A stretch of 64,000 nucleotides of DNA, from assembly GCF_000002425.4 (NCBI RefSeq), contig NC_037256.1:5513087-5577086 (forward strand), given 5' to 3'. Made by a program: the position numbers and the translations under genes. The notes beneath the pieces are model-generated. The model was not told the DNA's origin. It searched no databases and saw nothing but the letters and a program-made list of their open reading frames with translations. The DNA is from Physcomitrium patens. Taxonomy: Eukaryota > Streptophyta > Bryopsida > Funariales > Funariaceae. Positions 36,343-50,233 of this stretch are shown here, piece by piece (within the stretch, counting starts at the first letter, position 1; the number at the start of each line of letters is the position of its first letter).

Positions 36343-39300
36343 ATGAATATTATATCAGCTACCAAGAAACCTACGAACCAGGAGCAGACATCGATCTTTG
36401 ATTTTGAGAAAAATGGGAAGGTAGGCATGGCTGTGGAGGATAGCAGTGCTGACATGATGTTCATGGATGGCGTGGAAGATCATCCGTCAACTGGCTCGCG
36501 TCCGGTGTCGGGCATGAGTTTGAGTAGCAGCCCCGGCGTAGGGACCACGGCAAATTTGTCACGGAAGAAAGCCACTCCACCACAGCCCGCGAAGAAGTTA
36601 GTCATCAAGCCCTTCAAAGGTACTTTTTGAAGTGGGCTTTTATTGACAATGATTTGAGTTGTTGTGGTCGTCCTTTATTTATTTATTTATTTATTTTTTT
36701 ATTCTCTTGTTTGATTTGAATTTTGCAATTTTCTGTGTTCTTTTGGGTGATGGTGAGCTAGCGTACATTCTCTGAATCGCATGGGTTTTGGATGTGGCCG
36801 TCAGGGTAGAATTTTCGTAATTCTGTGTTGGGAATGTTGACAGAACTTAGCTTGATGCTTAGATACCTTGTGTAATGTGTCTTCGTGGCATAAGTTCTGA
36901 CGTCAGTCATGGTTGTTACAATTCAAGACCATATTGGAAATATTTTCTGCTGCTGCAATCACTGGTGATGTTGGATCGGAAGCTCGGAGTGGTAGGCTTT
37001 AGTGAGTTTCTAGCAATTATTTCTGTTGAGTAGAAGTTATTTCTGTTTCATGTTGTAATGATACATTTGTGATAACTATGTAAGGCGAATTGGTAAGCTG
37101 AGCATATAATTCATGGAATGTTGGTAAAACAAATATTTTATTTCGAGGATTTCATGAAGCATGTGGAGTTATGGGTTTGGAGTAAGAAGTATTGCAGAAG
37201 TGTCGCCAGAATTGCCTAGAAGTGTTAGTTTTTACGAAACCGTATGTTAGGCTGATGGAACATATGTGTCGAATATGTTGTGACATCGAAAAGCATACTT
37301 TTAGTAGGTGGACCGGTTGGTCAATGTTGTTCATGTAAGCAGCTGCTAAGTAATTTTTTCGTTGTCACATTTAGCGTTGGAAGGTGCCTTGCATGGAATC
37401 TGTCGTAGTCATACTTGATATATGTTCATTTAGTCGTGCTTAGTGGGCATTTAGTCAAAAAGTTGCAAGTTATGTTTCACATCGCCCTTTCTTTGAGTTC
37501 AGTGTCATAATCTCTCAGCATTAGCTGTGAATATGCATTATGCACGCCCAAAGGAATATGAAACAGGGTGTTTCTTCCAATCCTAGGGGTTCCTGATGTG
37601 CATCGTGATTTTTAATATAGATAAACCAAAGCTGCCAAAAGATTTTGAAGAGGTGACATGGGTCAAGATCAAGGAAGCTGTTACCGCAATTCACTTAAAG
37701 CAACCAGTTAATTGCAGTTTGGAGGAACTATATCGGGTATGTAGTTGATTTGAGTTTTATTTTCCAGTGTCTGGTGCTGCTATCGGTTGTTTCAACCCGA
37801 CTTGGCTTATTTTGTGAATGATTACTAATTTTGTGAACTAAAAAAGTATGGTGATTGTTTGGAACCTATTCCAAGGTAGGAATATCGGTTTAGGTATGAA
37901 AGGCCGTGCAACTAATTATCTGTGTAGCTGAAAGTTCCATTGTGTATTTTATTTCTTTGTTTTCTGAAAAAAATTGTGAAAAGTGTTTTTTGAAGACATG
38001 TTTGTGAGCCAAAAAACACGTCTTCAAAAAAATGCTTCTTTGGAGTCAGGCTTGGAACATTCACATTGTTTATGTAACTTCTGGAATTACATGGGTTTTT
38101 GAGACGGGAAGCTGTGGCCGTGTTGCAGGCTGTTGAGGATCTCTGCCTTCACAAGATGGCAGGAAATTTGTACAGGAGATTGCAGCAAGAATGTGAAAGT
38201 CACATTTCAGTGAAGCTCCGAGATCTTGTAGGGCGCAGTCCTGACGCTGTAGTCTTCCTGTCTCATGTTGAAAGTTGCTGGCAAGACCATTGCAACCAAA
38301 TGCTTGTTATCCGAAGCATTGCGCTCTATTTGGATCGTACATATGTTATCCAGAATTCTGGTGTTCGTTCCTTATGGGATATGGGTTTGCAACTTTTCCG
38401 CCGCCACCTTTCAGCCTGCCCAGAAGTCGAGTCTAAGACTGTCTCTGGTCTTCTCAAGCTTATCGAGAAGGAGAGGTGAGGTCTTGTGTCAAAACTTGAA
38501 GTGATGATTGATGCGGCCATTGCTAGATGCCAGACACGGCAAGTAGTCACAATGTATGGGCTTTTGAGGGATGTTTTTCTATTTGAGTATGATGCAAATT
38601 ATGAGTCAATTTGAAGGAAATCTGTCACTTTTTGCTGTGGATATGCTGGTTATATTTACATCTTTGTTTCACTTGTTTTATTTTTTTGAAAGGTTTGGAA
38701 TGGAAACTTATGCGTGGGTTTGTCCTTGTGTGCAGGATGGGAGAGAATGTGGATTGGAGTTTACTAAAACACTTGCTGCGCATGTTCAATGCTCTTGGTA
38801 TATACTCGGAGACATTTGAGAGGCCGTTCCTAGAATGTACTGCTGATTTTTATGCAGCGGAGGGGACACGCTTTATGCAGCAAACAGATGTCCCCGATTA
38901 TCTTAAACACGTCGAGGTAAGTAGACTAGCTTTTGAACCAGTAAAAAAGTTGAATGGACAATATTTTAGTAAAAATCTTCACTCATCTTAAGTCTTCTAA
39001 CGTACCATGATTTGTGGACCTCGAGTACATCTTCTGAGATTTTATTTTTCGTTGTCCAGACTCGAATTCATGAGGAGTACGAGCGATGCTTGCTCTATCT
39101 GGATGGAAGTACTCGGAAATCTCTGGTGGCTACTGCCGAGAAACAACTTCTCAGCCGCCATACGACTGCGATTCTGGAGAAGGTGAACAGTAGGGGTCAA
39201 AGATGTATTTTTAGATGTCAGTTTTTTCAGGATTGGGATGTTGATACAATTTTGTGCTCGCCGGGGGGTCTTGTAATTGCATATAGCATTAGTCGATTCA

Positions 39301-42300
39301 ATGTGAAAGATTTCATGGTTCATCATATAACATACTGATAATATTATCTTGTAAGAAATGCATATAATTTTCACTTTGGAAAGTGCCCAAGCTTCATGCT
39401 CTTATGACATAGCGGAGTCGATAGCTGAAATTTTGTCGTGATTCTTTAATCATATTTTGCGGTATAAATTCATTGAGCTATAGAGGTTTGTTGGATGTGT
39501 TGGGTGTTCTGATGGTTCCAGGGATTCAGTATGCTTATGGATGCAAATCGTGTGGTTGATCTTCAAAGGATGTACGTGCTTTTTGCACGAGTAAATGCTT
39601 TAGAGTCCCTCAAGATGACCTTAAGCACTTACATCAAAGCAACAGGCAATAGCACTGTGATGGATGAAGAAAAGGATAAGGACATGGTGTCTTGGCTTTT
39701 AGATCTTAAGGCCCGACTTGATGCTATATGGGATGAGAGCTTTTCTAGAAATGAAACTTTTGCTAATACCTTGAAGGATGCATTCGAGCATCTGATCAAT
39801 TTGCGTCAGGTAAATATAATTTGCAATTGTTTACCGATGTTGAAGTTTTGAGGTTAACACTTATCTTGTGCGTTCGTTGTCACGTTAATAAAACGGTTTT
39901 TATCCTTTCATTGTTTTGACATGTTGCAAATTCTAGTGAATGTTAGGATTAAATTGATGAAATGTACTGCTGGTAATTTTGTTTTCAATTGGATTTGAGT
40001 TACTTGTTATGTTTCCGAGGGTCGATGTCGGTTTGGAATTTTAAGACTGATTACTGTTGTGTGGTGGTGCTCAGAACCGGCCTGCTGAGCTTATCGCCAA
40101 GTTTATTGATGGAAAGCTGCGAGCTGGCAATAAGGGAATTTCAGAAGAGGAGTTGGAAGGCATCCTTGACAAAGTGCTAGTGCTTTTCAGATTCATTCAG
40201 GTATTCTTAAAGCGACATGGTGTGCTCTCGAACTTATATTTAGCTTTCGATTTTCACTTACCGTGATTATACTTGGAGTTTCATTTACCGAGACTTCGTA
40301 TATGGTGCTGACGAATCATGTTTTGCATTTCGAATTTATGGCGGCTGATGTACTATCAAATGTACTTGGTTGTACACGCTATTTGTTTCACATTATATGT
40401 TGTTTTTTAAAACATCTTTTCTATGGTAAAATTCAGGGAAAAGATGTATTTGAAGCTTTCTACAAGAAGGATCTAGCCAAGCGCCTGCTTCTAGGAAAGA
40501 GCGCCTCCATTGATGCAGAGAAGTCCATGATATCAAAGGTATCAAATAATAGGAAATCCAGAGTTCCTTAGCACAGGAATTTAGCTCAGTATGGTGGTCT
40601 ATGTTCTGACGGCGTATGTTTATATCTTGAGGGACGGTTTGACTAGTGTGCGTGTCTTTGTTTCCTTTTTATATCTTATCTAATGTTAGCCTAAAACCAC
40701 TCGTGTACCATTTGGCCTCATGGGTGTTATTCGAATTCATTACTGCATTGTGTTTCCAGCTCAAGACAGAATGTGGAAGTCAATTCACAAATAAGCTGGA
40801 AGGGATGTTCAAGGTAAAGGCTTCATCTCCTGCAGAACGCAACTTGTTGATTATGCTACACCTTTATTTCTTTACATTGGTTTTCTAACTCGCAACTCCT
40901 TTGCGTTTAGAAAGGTGGATGTTAGTAATTACCATTATTTTGATTGTTATTTAGTTGTGAGGTTCGTAGTGATGTAAGGAAGTATTGTGTCTTCGTGACG
41001 AACCAACTGATACTAACTCTGTTGTCCCTTGTTTATGTAGGATATTGAGTTATCACGAGAAATCAACGAATCCTTCAGACAATCTGCTCAGGCACGGCTG
41101 AAGCTTCCATCAGGAATTGAGATGAACGTTCACGTTCTCACTACTGGGTAGTGCTTTCGACTTCACGAAGCTATGTTCAATGTTTTAATTTTATTTACGT
41201 TTTACACCTGAAGGAATTAGTGAGTGTGTGAACACTTTTGTTGTGATAAAATCTAACAATTTGTACTTATAATCTTTCTGCTCTTTTTGTTTTGCAGGTA
41301 TTGGCCTACATATCCACCTATGGAAGTTAGGCTTCCGCACGAGCTCAATGTGTACCAGGAAATATTCAAGGAGTTTTACTTGAGTAAGCACAGTGGGCGA
41401 CGTCTGATGTGGCAAAACTCCTTGGGTCATTGTGTGCTGAAGTCTGACTTCCCCAAAGGAAAGAAGGAGCTCTCTGTTTCTCTTTTCCAGGTAGGAATAT
41501 ATATATTTTCTGAAATTGGTTCGAGACTTTAGGGTGCGCTGATGATATGATTGGTTCTGTTTGTTGTGTTTATCAGAAACAATACATTCTGGATGCCTCA
41601 TTTGACGTTATATTCTTTTGTCTCTTTACAGACTGTTGTTCTGATGCTCTTCAACGATGCCCAGTCTTTAACCTTCCAAGAAATCAAGGAAACTACTGCT
41701 ATTGAGGACAAAGAACTCCGCAGAACTCTGCAGTCATTGGCCTGTGGTAAAGTTCGTGTTTTGAACAAGGTACAGTGTAAATCTGAAGTCTACTATACGG
41801 TTAGATATTACAGTCGTATTACATAGTCCAAGACATGGATGCCTGGGCAAGAAGCTGTCGTTGCTTGACGTCTTGCTGTATTAGTGCTGTGCACTTTGAA
41901 TGATTAGATGCTTCCATTTCCTGAAGGTTAAATTTGTATTTCGGCTGAATGATACTGGCATTGGTTTTAAAAGATAATTGTCTTTTGTTTGTTTGTTTGT
42001 TTTGTTTTGTTTTTTTTGTTTTTTTTTTTTTTTGTGAATGTAGATACCAAAGGGCAGAGAAGTGGAAAATGAAGACACATTTGTTTTCAATGAGGACTTT
42101 GTTGCTTCCCTTTTCCGAATCAAGGTACTCTTCACTTGCTTTTTATCCTTCTGACCTTGTTCTGGATTGTTAAGTACTTCTGTATCGGCCAACTAACTCG
42201 GGAAAAGTTTGGGATCTTTTGTTTCAGGTTAATGCAATACAATTGAAGGAAACTGTTGAAGAGAACACCACAACAACAGAGCGAGTCTTTCAGGATCGCC

Positions 42301-42786
42301 AATACCAAGTATGAAGATTATAGACATGAACTTGTTTTTTTATCTCTTTTCAATAGTTCACTCACTGCATTTTATTTATGATGTACGTGGAATGGTATTT
42401 TTCAATTGTCGTGTAATTTTCCTGATTTTGTTACGATCTTGAGCGGTTGGCACAGATTGATGCTGCTATTGTGCGAATCATGAAAACGCGCAAGGTGTTG
42501 AGTCATACATTGTTAATAACTGAACTATTCCAGCAGGTGAGGATTTCATTCCTGGAATTATGATTTAGAATCTTTGGTTTACTTGTGCAAATAAATGATA
42601 ATGTAAATAATCGCTGTGAAAATGCCGATTTCAAAAACTTTGTCGTCCAACGCATTTGTTGTTACTTCGCAGCTCAAATTTCCAATCAAACCAGTTGATT
42701 TGAAGAAGAGAATCGAGAGTCTGATTGACCGGGAGTATCTTGAAAGGGACAAAGCCAATCCTCAGATTTACAACTATCTCGCTTAG
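36343..42786 (+). CDS. CUL4: Cullin-4, scaffold of CRL4 ubiquitin ligases
   Basis: Sixteen exons join in one frame: 36343-36619, 37621-37736, 38129-38475, 38736-38916, 39060-39182, 39522-39809, 40075-40200, 40437-40538, 40760-40813, 41041-41147, 41298-41490, 41632-41769, 42044-42124, 42228-42308, 42456-42536 and 42673-42786, for 802 residues, close to the usual plant length. The amino part has the plant CUL4 segment [20 protein letters not shown] and the DDB1-binding repeats. The cullin-homology hallmark is intact ([20 protein letters not shown]), as is [19 protein letters not shown]. The carboxyl WHB domain has [13 protein letters not shown], with Lys at about 748 the expected NEDD8 site, and ends PQIYNYLA. 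It bridges DDB1-DCAF substrate receptors and RBX1 in the nucleus, in light signalling, DNA repair and chromatin control. The first in-frame ATG at 36343 was taken as the start. The first 70 residues are lineage-variable. Confidence 0.96.
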
Positions 42787-44741
42787 ATAATTTTAGAACT
42801 GGTAACGTAATCTTGTGGACTTTGTTGGTCATTCTGGGGGGCAGAGTTTGCTATGTAGAAATCCCCCCTCCAGTTTCTGTAGAGAACTTTTCTTGCACAC
42901 ACTATCATGTCTTGTTTAGAAGTGAACACTTTCAACATGCATATGTTGATGGGTTAACGAAGACCGGGATTGTTTACATACACCAGGGATACCAGTTTGT
43001 GGTTACTTGGTCCGTAGGGGTTTGTGGTGGAATCTAATGCTTCTGCCTGGCACGTAGGAGTTGCTGTTCCCGGAAGAGCAGGAAATTCTTGTTAGATCAA
43101 GAAGCAGCTTAATCGTTCCTTCGCTGGTTGATGCTGATCCTCAGAGAGTTTTGACCCTTCGTGATTCAGTTTCTTAGCATTTGTAGAGCTTATTTTCAGC
43201 TCCTATCCAGCTTGCGGAAGCATCCCCTTTTTTTCAGTCGTTTCTGGGAGATCGTTGTAGAACTGCGTCCTCATTACTCATGTATATTATCACGCTCTTT
43301 CAATCATTTGGGTGTTTTCTTTTTCTTGTATCACTATTGTCTCAAGTTCAGTATTTAGAATATCTGTTCTGATGGTTCATGGAGTTCCATGTAGCTCGTG
43401 TATTTTTCTATACTTGCATTGGCCGAGTGTTCTTAATGGATATTCTTTTTGTTTTTGTTTTAGTTTTAGTTTTGTTCTTTTTTTAATCATTCCTTTATGC
43501 ATTTTTATAAAAAATGCTAAACTTGAAGAAAACATTACTGTAGAGTTCTTTAAAATTCTGTCGGAATTATGACTTGGAACGGTCTTCTGTTGTTGGTGAT
43601 CGTCCGGCGATTGGTTTATGAACCTGAGAAGAAGGAAGGTGTTCAACTCAGACTGATGGGGGTCGCAATTATTGAACTAAACTGTTTTTGTTTGTTTTTC
43701 TTACGTTGTATCTGCTATGAAATCTAAAATCACTGATAAAAAGACATCAAAAATCGTTGTAGTTGTTTTGAATCGAACAAAATAAATAGTTTTGAAAGTC
43801 GTGACGAGTTGTTGGTGACATGACAACATGCGTAGTGAACTAAAATTCCATTTTTGTTTGTGGAGTATTTTTTAAAATAATAGATAGATATAGAATTCAT
43901 AATTTAATGCGACTCTGTTGTCAAACAAAATGTGGTAAGATTGGTTTAGGTGACAACAAACAAAGAAAACTTCAACGTCTGAATATCTGGATGCCATGTC
44001 AAATTCTCATCGCGCCTTGGTGCTCTGGCGTTTTTCAATCCATGTCTCTGAAATGCAGTAGTAGCTTCAACAATTCCGAGTCAACAAGCACGGAAGCGTT
44101 TGGTTCCAGGTCGCGGATCCTCTCTATCGATGCTGTCGTGGTGGCTAATTTCGGTAAAATTGTTGCGTCCTGACATGGGTTTTGTCGCAACACATCAGTT
44201 GGATTACGCCGCGACGATCAAGAATCTGCTCTCTGCTCTGCGGATAATTGGCGTGTGATCTTCTAATGCTCACATGGTGTGCCTGAGAACCCGAAGAGTA
44301 GATGCCCGATTTTGCATGGGATTGCAGACATCTCCTCCTGAAATTTTGCTCAGGTATGGGCTGCGGGTAGTATTGTAAACTTCCCTTCGAAACTTTAAGG
44401 AAGAAAGATGCTCTTGCACTGCCTTGGGTGGTCATTGCCACTTGGATTATGCAAGGATCGTAGACTCTTTACTTTGATGCAATACGCCAAAAGAGTTCGA
44501 CTGGCCCATGACGAGGACCCTCAAGGTCACTTTGAGAGGCTGAGATCATTCGCTTCCCGGAAAGTGGAATTAGTAAAGGTAACCTGACGGCTCTTATGAC
44601 TGGCTATGGTGTGCAGTAGGCTGTGCTTGTAGGGGAGCTCTGACCAGGGGCTTTTGGTTTTTTGGATGTCTAGTAGGGGGGTTTTTGTTGCAAGCGTTCA
44701 GACTCTGAGAACGACTTTTGTCGTTGGAGCAGGTGGTTGTA
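42787..44741. other. CUL4 3' UTR and intergenic DNA
   Basis: CUL4 3' UTR followed by about 1.5 kb with no recognisable gene. The upper part, about 43900-44450, is of genic composition but shows no conserved ORF on either strand. The leader of the next gene runs to 44741. Confidence 0.5.
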
Positions 44742-47700
44742 ATGGCTGCAGCCTACTTGCCTTCGCCTTGCTCTCTCCGCTCGACATGGAGCGGTAATCA
44801 CAGGATTTCCCGCCGTGGCGTCGGTGTGCCAGGTGCTTTTTCATTGCCATGCTGCTTTCTTTCCGTGCATCTCCACTAGTGATACTGTGATTGACGTTTG
44901 CTGCAAATGTAGTAGCATCCGCTTGTGGGTTTCACTGGATTCCTCTTTTTAAGCATGCTTTTTGTTTGAAATCAGGCATTGAACCTCCACAGTACGCGTT
45001 GCAGAGGCGAAATCGTTTACAAGCTAATGAAGGTCCTGAATCTGCTGCAGGTGCAGAGGTACGATGGGGGATCGACTCAACCTTGCCGTTGAAGAAATTG
45101 GGCTGTTTTTCGAGACCGTCTCGGACCCATTTTTCTTTCAAGAAAGCAGGACGATGGCGGCGAACAGGGACTGTTCGCGCACGATTCGACTTCCGTGGGA
45201 ACAGCTCTGAGCAGACGAGAGAAGAAGATGCTTCCATCCTTATGGAAATGACAACTCTTGTTGATGAGCTCTTGAAGCTGAAAGAAGTCGTGAACGAAAC
45301 TAACAAAGGAGTGGGTGCTGATGTTCGAAATAGAGTGGATGTCTTGTACAACCGCGCCACACTGCTCAAGTACTCGGCAGAAAATACGATAGCTAATGGT
45401 GGCCGTGTCCCAGTGCAGCTCACAGCAACCTTGAAGGTATTTTTGTCCTCATTTTACACACAATGCCTTGATGAGTTGCTTTTAATTCTAGCTAATTCAG
45501 GGGTTGGAGCTTGCGCATCGAAGCTTGCGCCTTCTACGCGCACGTCCTTTAAGAGTCCCATTTCGTGCTCATTTGAAGTATCAAAGTTGTGAGGATTTTG
45601 AGTAGTATTTGTGTTTAACCACCTAATTGTTGCTACATTCCATGCGTTTAATTTTCCAAATGTTGATTAATGAATCTTTGATTTCATGTGAATAGGGCTT
45701 ACAAAGAGAACATGCCTCTGTAGAGAATATTGTCCGTCTTGCGATGAAGGCTGGACCAGTTATTACAGATGTTGAAGCTCCGCCAAGCAGTATTGACTCC
45801 TTTTTAAAGGAAGCAGTCAAGGTAACAAAGTTGGAGGCTAGTGGTAATGATACTCAAATTTCGGCTATTGTGCTGAAGGAAAAGGAAGACGGAAATGCGT
45901 CTGTGTTTGAATCACTCACTCTAGAAAGCTCCTTGAAAACAGTGGAACAGCCTGCAACATTCGGGACGGAGGGGTACGTGATGAGCGCACCGGCAGCAAA
46001 TGTAAGGCCGCTCATCTTGAGGGATGCCATAAGGTTATTGCTGTGATTCTTTTTGGAGAAAATCTCAATGGTCTTCGTGCGCTTTTTGAATAAGCAGGCT
46101 CGTAGCAGAATTTATTGAATCTTTGTGATACCGGGTTAATTAAGTGTCTTCCTAAGCCCGAAGGGTACGGCAGGGTTAAGGCCTCTCTCCCTTTGTCTTA
46201 TCTTGCTACTACAACACTTGACCAGTACCTGACCAGTCATCGTTTTGCAGAATTCGTCACTACTTGCAGTCTTTCGAGAGGAGATTGAGCGCCGGGTGAT
46301 TGAACAGGTGCGGAAGTTTTATTTAGTTATTATCTGTTAACTTAAATTGAATCAATGACCTGCGCCGGATTTTTCACTGTGCTATAGAAACTGGACGCTG
46401 GATAGTTCTTTGTTTATGTTGCAGAACTTAGGGTTGGTGTTTTTCTAGAATCTTACCTGTTTGCTCCTAAGTATTCAGCTCGCTCGGAAAACGAAGTTGA
46501 CGGAGCCTGAGCGGGATGATGGATATCTAACATCCGAAGGTCTTAGACTATTTCAAGTAAGATTTCCACTGCTGTCTTCTCTTACAGTCTTAATCAAAAT
46601 GCAAAATTAACACATTAAGAACGATGTTTCAGAAAAAGGCTTCACAAAAGATCTGGACGTAATCAATTCGATTGAGCGAAACCCATTGTCTCATTGCGCC
46701 TGCAGCCAAGTCCTTGAATCAAATTGTGAGTAGTAGCTGTGCCAAGTGGTAGCCTGATTCTTTCAATAATCTCAAATGCAGGCTTGAGTGTACAACACAG
46801 TCAGCCTGCTTTTCAGCAAGCAACTTGGCCTTGACTGAACTGGCCATCTTTCGTTCTGTAGAACCTCCCATTGAGTGGAAGGATGTCAACAAAGCGTGAA
46901 AGGAAAGCTGAAAAACATGAAGCGCAAGCAGCAGATACATCCAGCACTGAACTCGATGCTCCAGAAGCTCGGCCTTTTTTCCTTCAAGAATCGCAAGAGT
47001 TAAACAGGTAAGTTTGAGTAACTCAACTATCAAGCCATATTAAACTGCGATGTCTTGTGCATGCATGATTAACTATCCAGCACTAGATCTCACAGAACCC
47101 CCAGCATATATTGAATAATTATTTTCGACTCCACTGCGGCTGCAATTCTCTCAATATTCTCCATCTTGTAGGGTATTTGATATATTCGTTGAAGGGGAAA
47201 ATGATAGTTGTGGTATATTTAATGCGCTTTGCGCATAATCAGTTAACTATACATATCGTCGTAGTCAAATCTAGTTTTTGCCTAAAGCGCAACTGCCCTT
47301 CTATTGTGCTGTAGTTTGGCAGATGAACAGCAACAGTCAACGGCAGTTGAAGCGGCAACCAATTCGAAAGGGAGAGAGAAGCTGCTAAGAAACCTAGCAA
47401 CATTGGAACAATTGTTGTCAGCTGCTCAAGAAGACCCAGCTAGAGCAGAGAAAGCAGAGGCGCAATTGCAACATTTGACAGAAGAGATAGTGGCTACGGT
47501 GCCCTTGGATGTACATGAACAAGTGGTGAGAACCTGAGTGGTTTTAAGGTTCTCTTCCGCTTTTAAGAAGAGTGTGATAAGGAAGTGGCTCCCTTTTGAG
47601 GACATTTGGTCGGTATCTTGGAGCTCTAATTCGTGTTTTTATCTGGAACAGGTTAGGCTGGAAAGAGAGTCACTGGTGGTGGCTCGAACAAAGTTAGCTC

Positions 47701-50233
47701 AAGTCACAACTGAATTGAGGGAGAAGGAAGCTATGTTAGTTGCACTGAAGCAAGAAATGATAACTGAACAAAAGAGCCTTCGGGATAAAGTAAGGATCTT
47801 CCCTGTGTGTTATGTTAGACGGAAGAATCGAGTTTACTGGATATGTCATGTGCATTTGAATGTCAGAGCGGTAGACTCAATTTTTCAGGGAAAATGTATC
47901 CAGAGGTATGCTCGAGTCATTATGATGCAGGTGTTCGTCAAAAACTGAACAGGATTTTTAACAATTGCAGCCCTCCCCAACCTAGAGGATTTAATGTGAC
48001 ATGTATCGTGGAAGATTAGTAAGCAGTAACTTTTTTTTTTTTCATTTTGGGTCTAAGTCGCGATTATTGTGAAATACATGATGAATGCAACTGTCGGATT
48101 TTATAAGATATCCTTCTTTCTGATGAGTTGCGTATTGTATCTCCGAAGGTGAGGGAGCTATCCAATGAACTCTCTGAGCGAATAACGCCGGAGGAAGTGG
48201 AAGTTGCTGTTAACAATGCGGTGCATGAGTTGGAGACGGAACTGCGAAAGACCTTGAAGAGGGCAGAATCCATGAAGCTAGAGTTAGAGGCCAATGAAAA
48301 CCTTCTAAAGCAGCTGCAGCAAGAATGGAATGCGGAAAGAGCTAGTTTATGTAAAGAGCTTGCCAATGTGAAGAGGAAGTTGACGGAATTACAGATGGAA
48401 CATGCTGAGGACAGGGCCAGATTCATCGAAGCAGCAGATAAGGTGTGTAGATATACTTTCCATAGGAGCAGGTATTGTTACAAACTTCTCCTTACAATGG
48501 TTACGATTCTTACGGATTGTGCTTTTTTCAGGTGAATGAATTAGAGGACTCGGTGATCAGATTGCAGAATTCAATGATGGAGGCTGAAGAAGTCAGGAAA
48601 CATAGAGATAGAAGTGTTCTTGCGACGGTGAAGTCGTTAGTTGCAGACATGCTAAAGACAAAACGAGCACAGACGAAGAGCAGAGCACTCAATTTTAGGT
48701 TATCAGAAGCTTCGAAATCATTAGATGTAAATGACAAATGTGAAGTCGAAGATCCCGAAGCACAACAACTGAACTATGCTGAAGATGTGCTGGGATCGAT
48801 GTTTTCTGGGGAGAAAGCTACGGCACTGGAGGCTTTCTTCATCATGATGGGTGTTCTAATACAACAAGAGAACGAGAAAATGACTACAACCAATCTGCTA
48901 TCAAGGGAAATTAGTAATGGCGCAGCATTTGGCGGGTCCACCGATGGCATCCTCGAACACGATCTCAGTAACCTGAGGAGCTCTAAAGGTATGTTCTGTC
49001 AATGACGTGATAATGCATGTCGGCTTCGAAGTGTTAATATTTTCAGTCTCGTTCTTGAATTTTATCACCATCTCTATTCTCCCCCTTAATCTTGACTTTC
49101 TGCACTATTGTAAATTAGTTGGTCCTTCTCGACTTGCATGTTTGAAATACATGTGCGACCTTCAAATGAGATGTGGATAGTTTTTAGTTAACTTGAGCAA
49201 TCTGTAAATCGACAGCAAGATGGTTGACATCCACTTTTATGATACTAGATGTGACATATGGTGTTATGCCGGTTTGCAGTTGACGTAAAAATGATCAAGC
49301 CCACCATCACCTTGTATTATGAGAGCAGTTGGGAGTTTGCTCATCTTCACTACTCGGCTGATAATTCCGCGTAAGTTGATATTAACGATCTGAGACTTTG
49401 ACATGTGAAACTTTGGAATTGCGTGAAATAGAGATGTCAAGAGTTTTAATGTTGCTCTGAAAAGGAAGCCAGTGTTAACGTTTTAGAGTCTTTTTTTTGT
49501 AGATGGACGGAGTTGCCTGGTGTTTGCATGCGCAATGAAGTTCTCGTGAACAACGTGCCAGTTAAGGTAAGGTGGCTACTAGTACAGAATTTTGTGCAAC
49601 ACTCTACCATGCTGTTGCCAGCGTTTTAAGTAGTACACGCGCTAATCCTGTTATGGCCACTTGAGTGTATGCTTCGCCGCACCTTTCATAGTCTATACGC
49701 ATGTTAATCTAAACAATTCCGTCGCACCTATGTCCATCACTTGAAGTGAACGCAGACGTTACCATCGAATATTTTGCAGGTTATAGACGTCGAGGGTAAT
49801 TCAATTGAGTTCGTTTTGACGGATGGAAAAGGCTCTTGGGATTGGTAAGATAGAGATTCCTTTTGATACCTATTGACGTAGATGTCTTGTCTCCACTCCA
49901 GTTTCTTTCCTATTGTAGGTTATTTTAAATCAAATATGTTGAAAATTGTTTAGCTGAAGCAGAATAACAAGAGTCCTTGCAAAGGTCAAATAATCATCAA
50001 GTGAAGAATTTGAGGGAATTGTTTGATGATTAGAATCAGGTCTGCAGCGCTTTGAATATCTTAAGTGAATGCTCTAATTTTAAGGAAGAGCACAATACCC
50101 TTGGCATTGAAGATATCCGATTACTGATATCGTAGAAATTTTCCCTGGCAGTGCCCCAAGCAAAGAGAACTATCACATAAGAAGCAGCGGCACATTTTTT
50201 CTGTCCTCTGGACTCATTGAGCAGAGGACATGA
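44742..50233 (+). CDS. Predicted plastid coiled-coil protein with C-terminal CBM25-like starch-binding module
   Basis: Fourteen exons join in frame: 44742-44832, 44976-45436, 45696-46001, 46251-46307, 46479-46556, 46862-47007, 47315-47525, 47652-47789, 48149-48442, 48532-48988, 49280-49370, 49503-49566, 49780-49844 and 50152-50233, for 846 residues. The amino end (MAAAYLPSPCSLRSTWSG) is Ser/Arg-rich and acid-poor like a chloroplast leader. About residues 395-660 are heptad-rich coiled coil (for example LETELRKTLKRAESMKLELE). Residues about 749-846 form a CBM25-type domain: ITLYYESSWEFAHLHYS, AWTELPGVCM, IEFVLTDGKGSWDCAPS, ENYHIRSSGTFFLSSG. Conserved Trp/Tyr of the glucan-binding face are present. 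There is no glycosyltransferase or hydrolase domain and the stop follows the module. By analogy with PTST2/3 and MRC/PII1 it may act in starch-granule initiation, but those carry CBM48 or none. The exon 5 to 6 join is the least certain. Confidence 0.8.

Noticed and set aside
35898..36464. 188-residue minus-strand ORF opposite the CUL4 start
   Set aside because: Antisense to the CUL4 leader and first exon; composition explained by repeats on the other strand.
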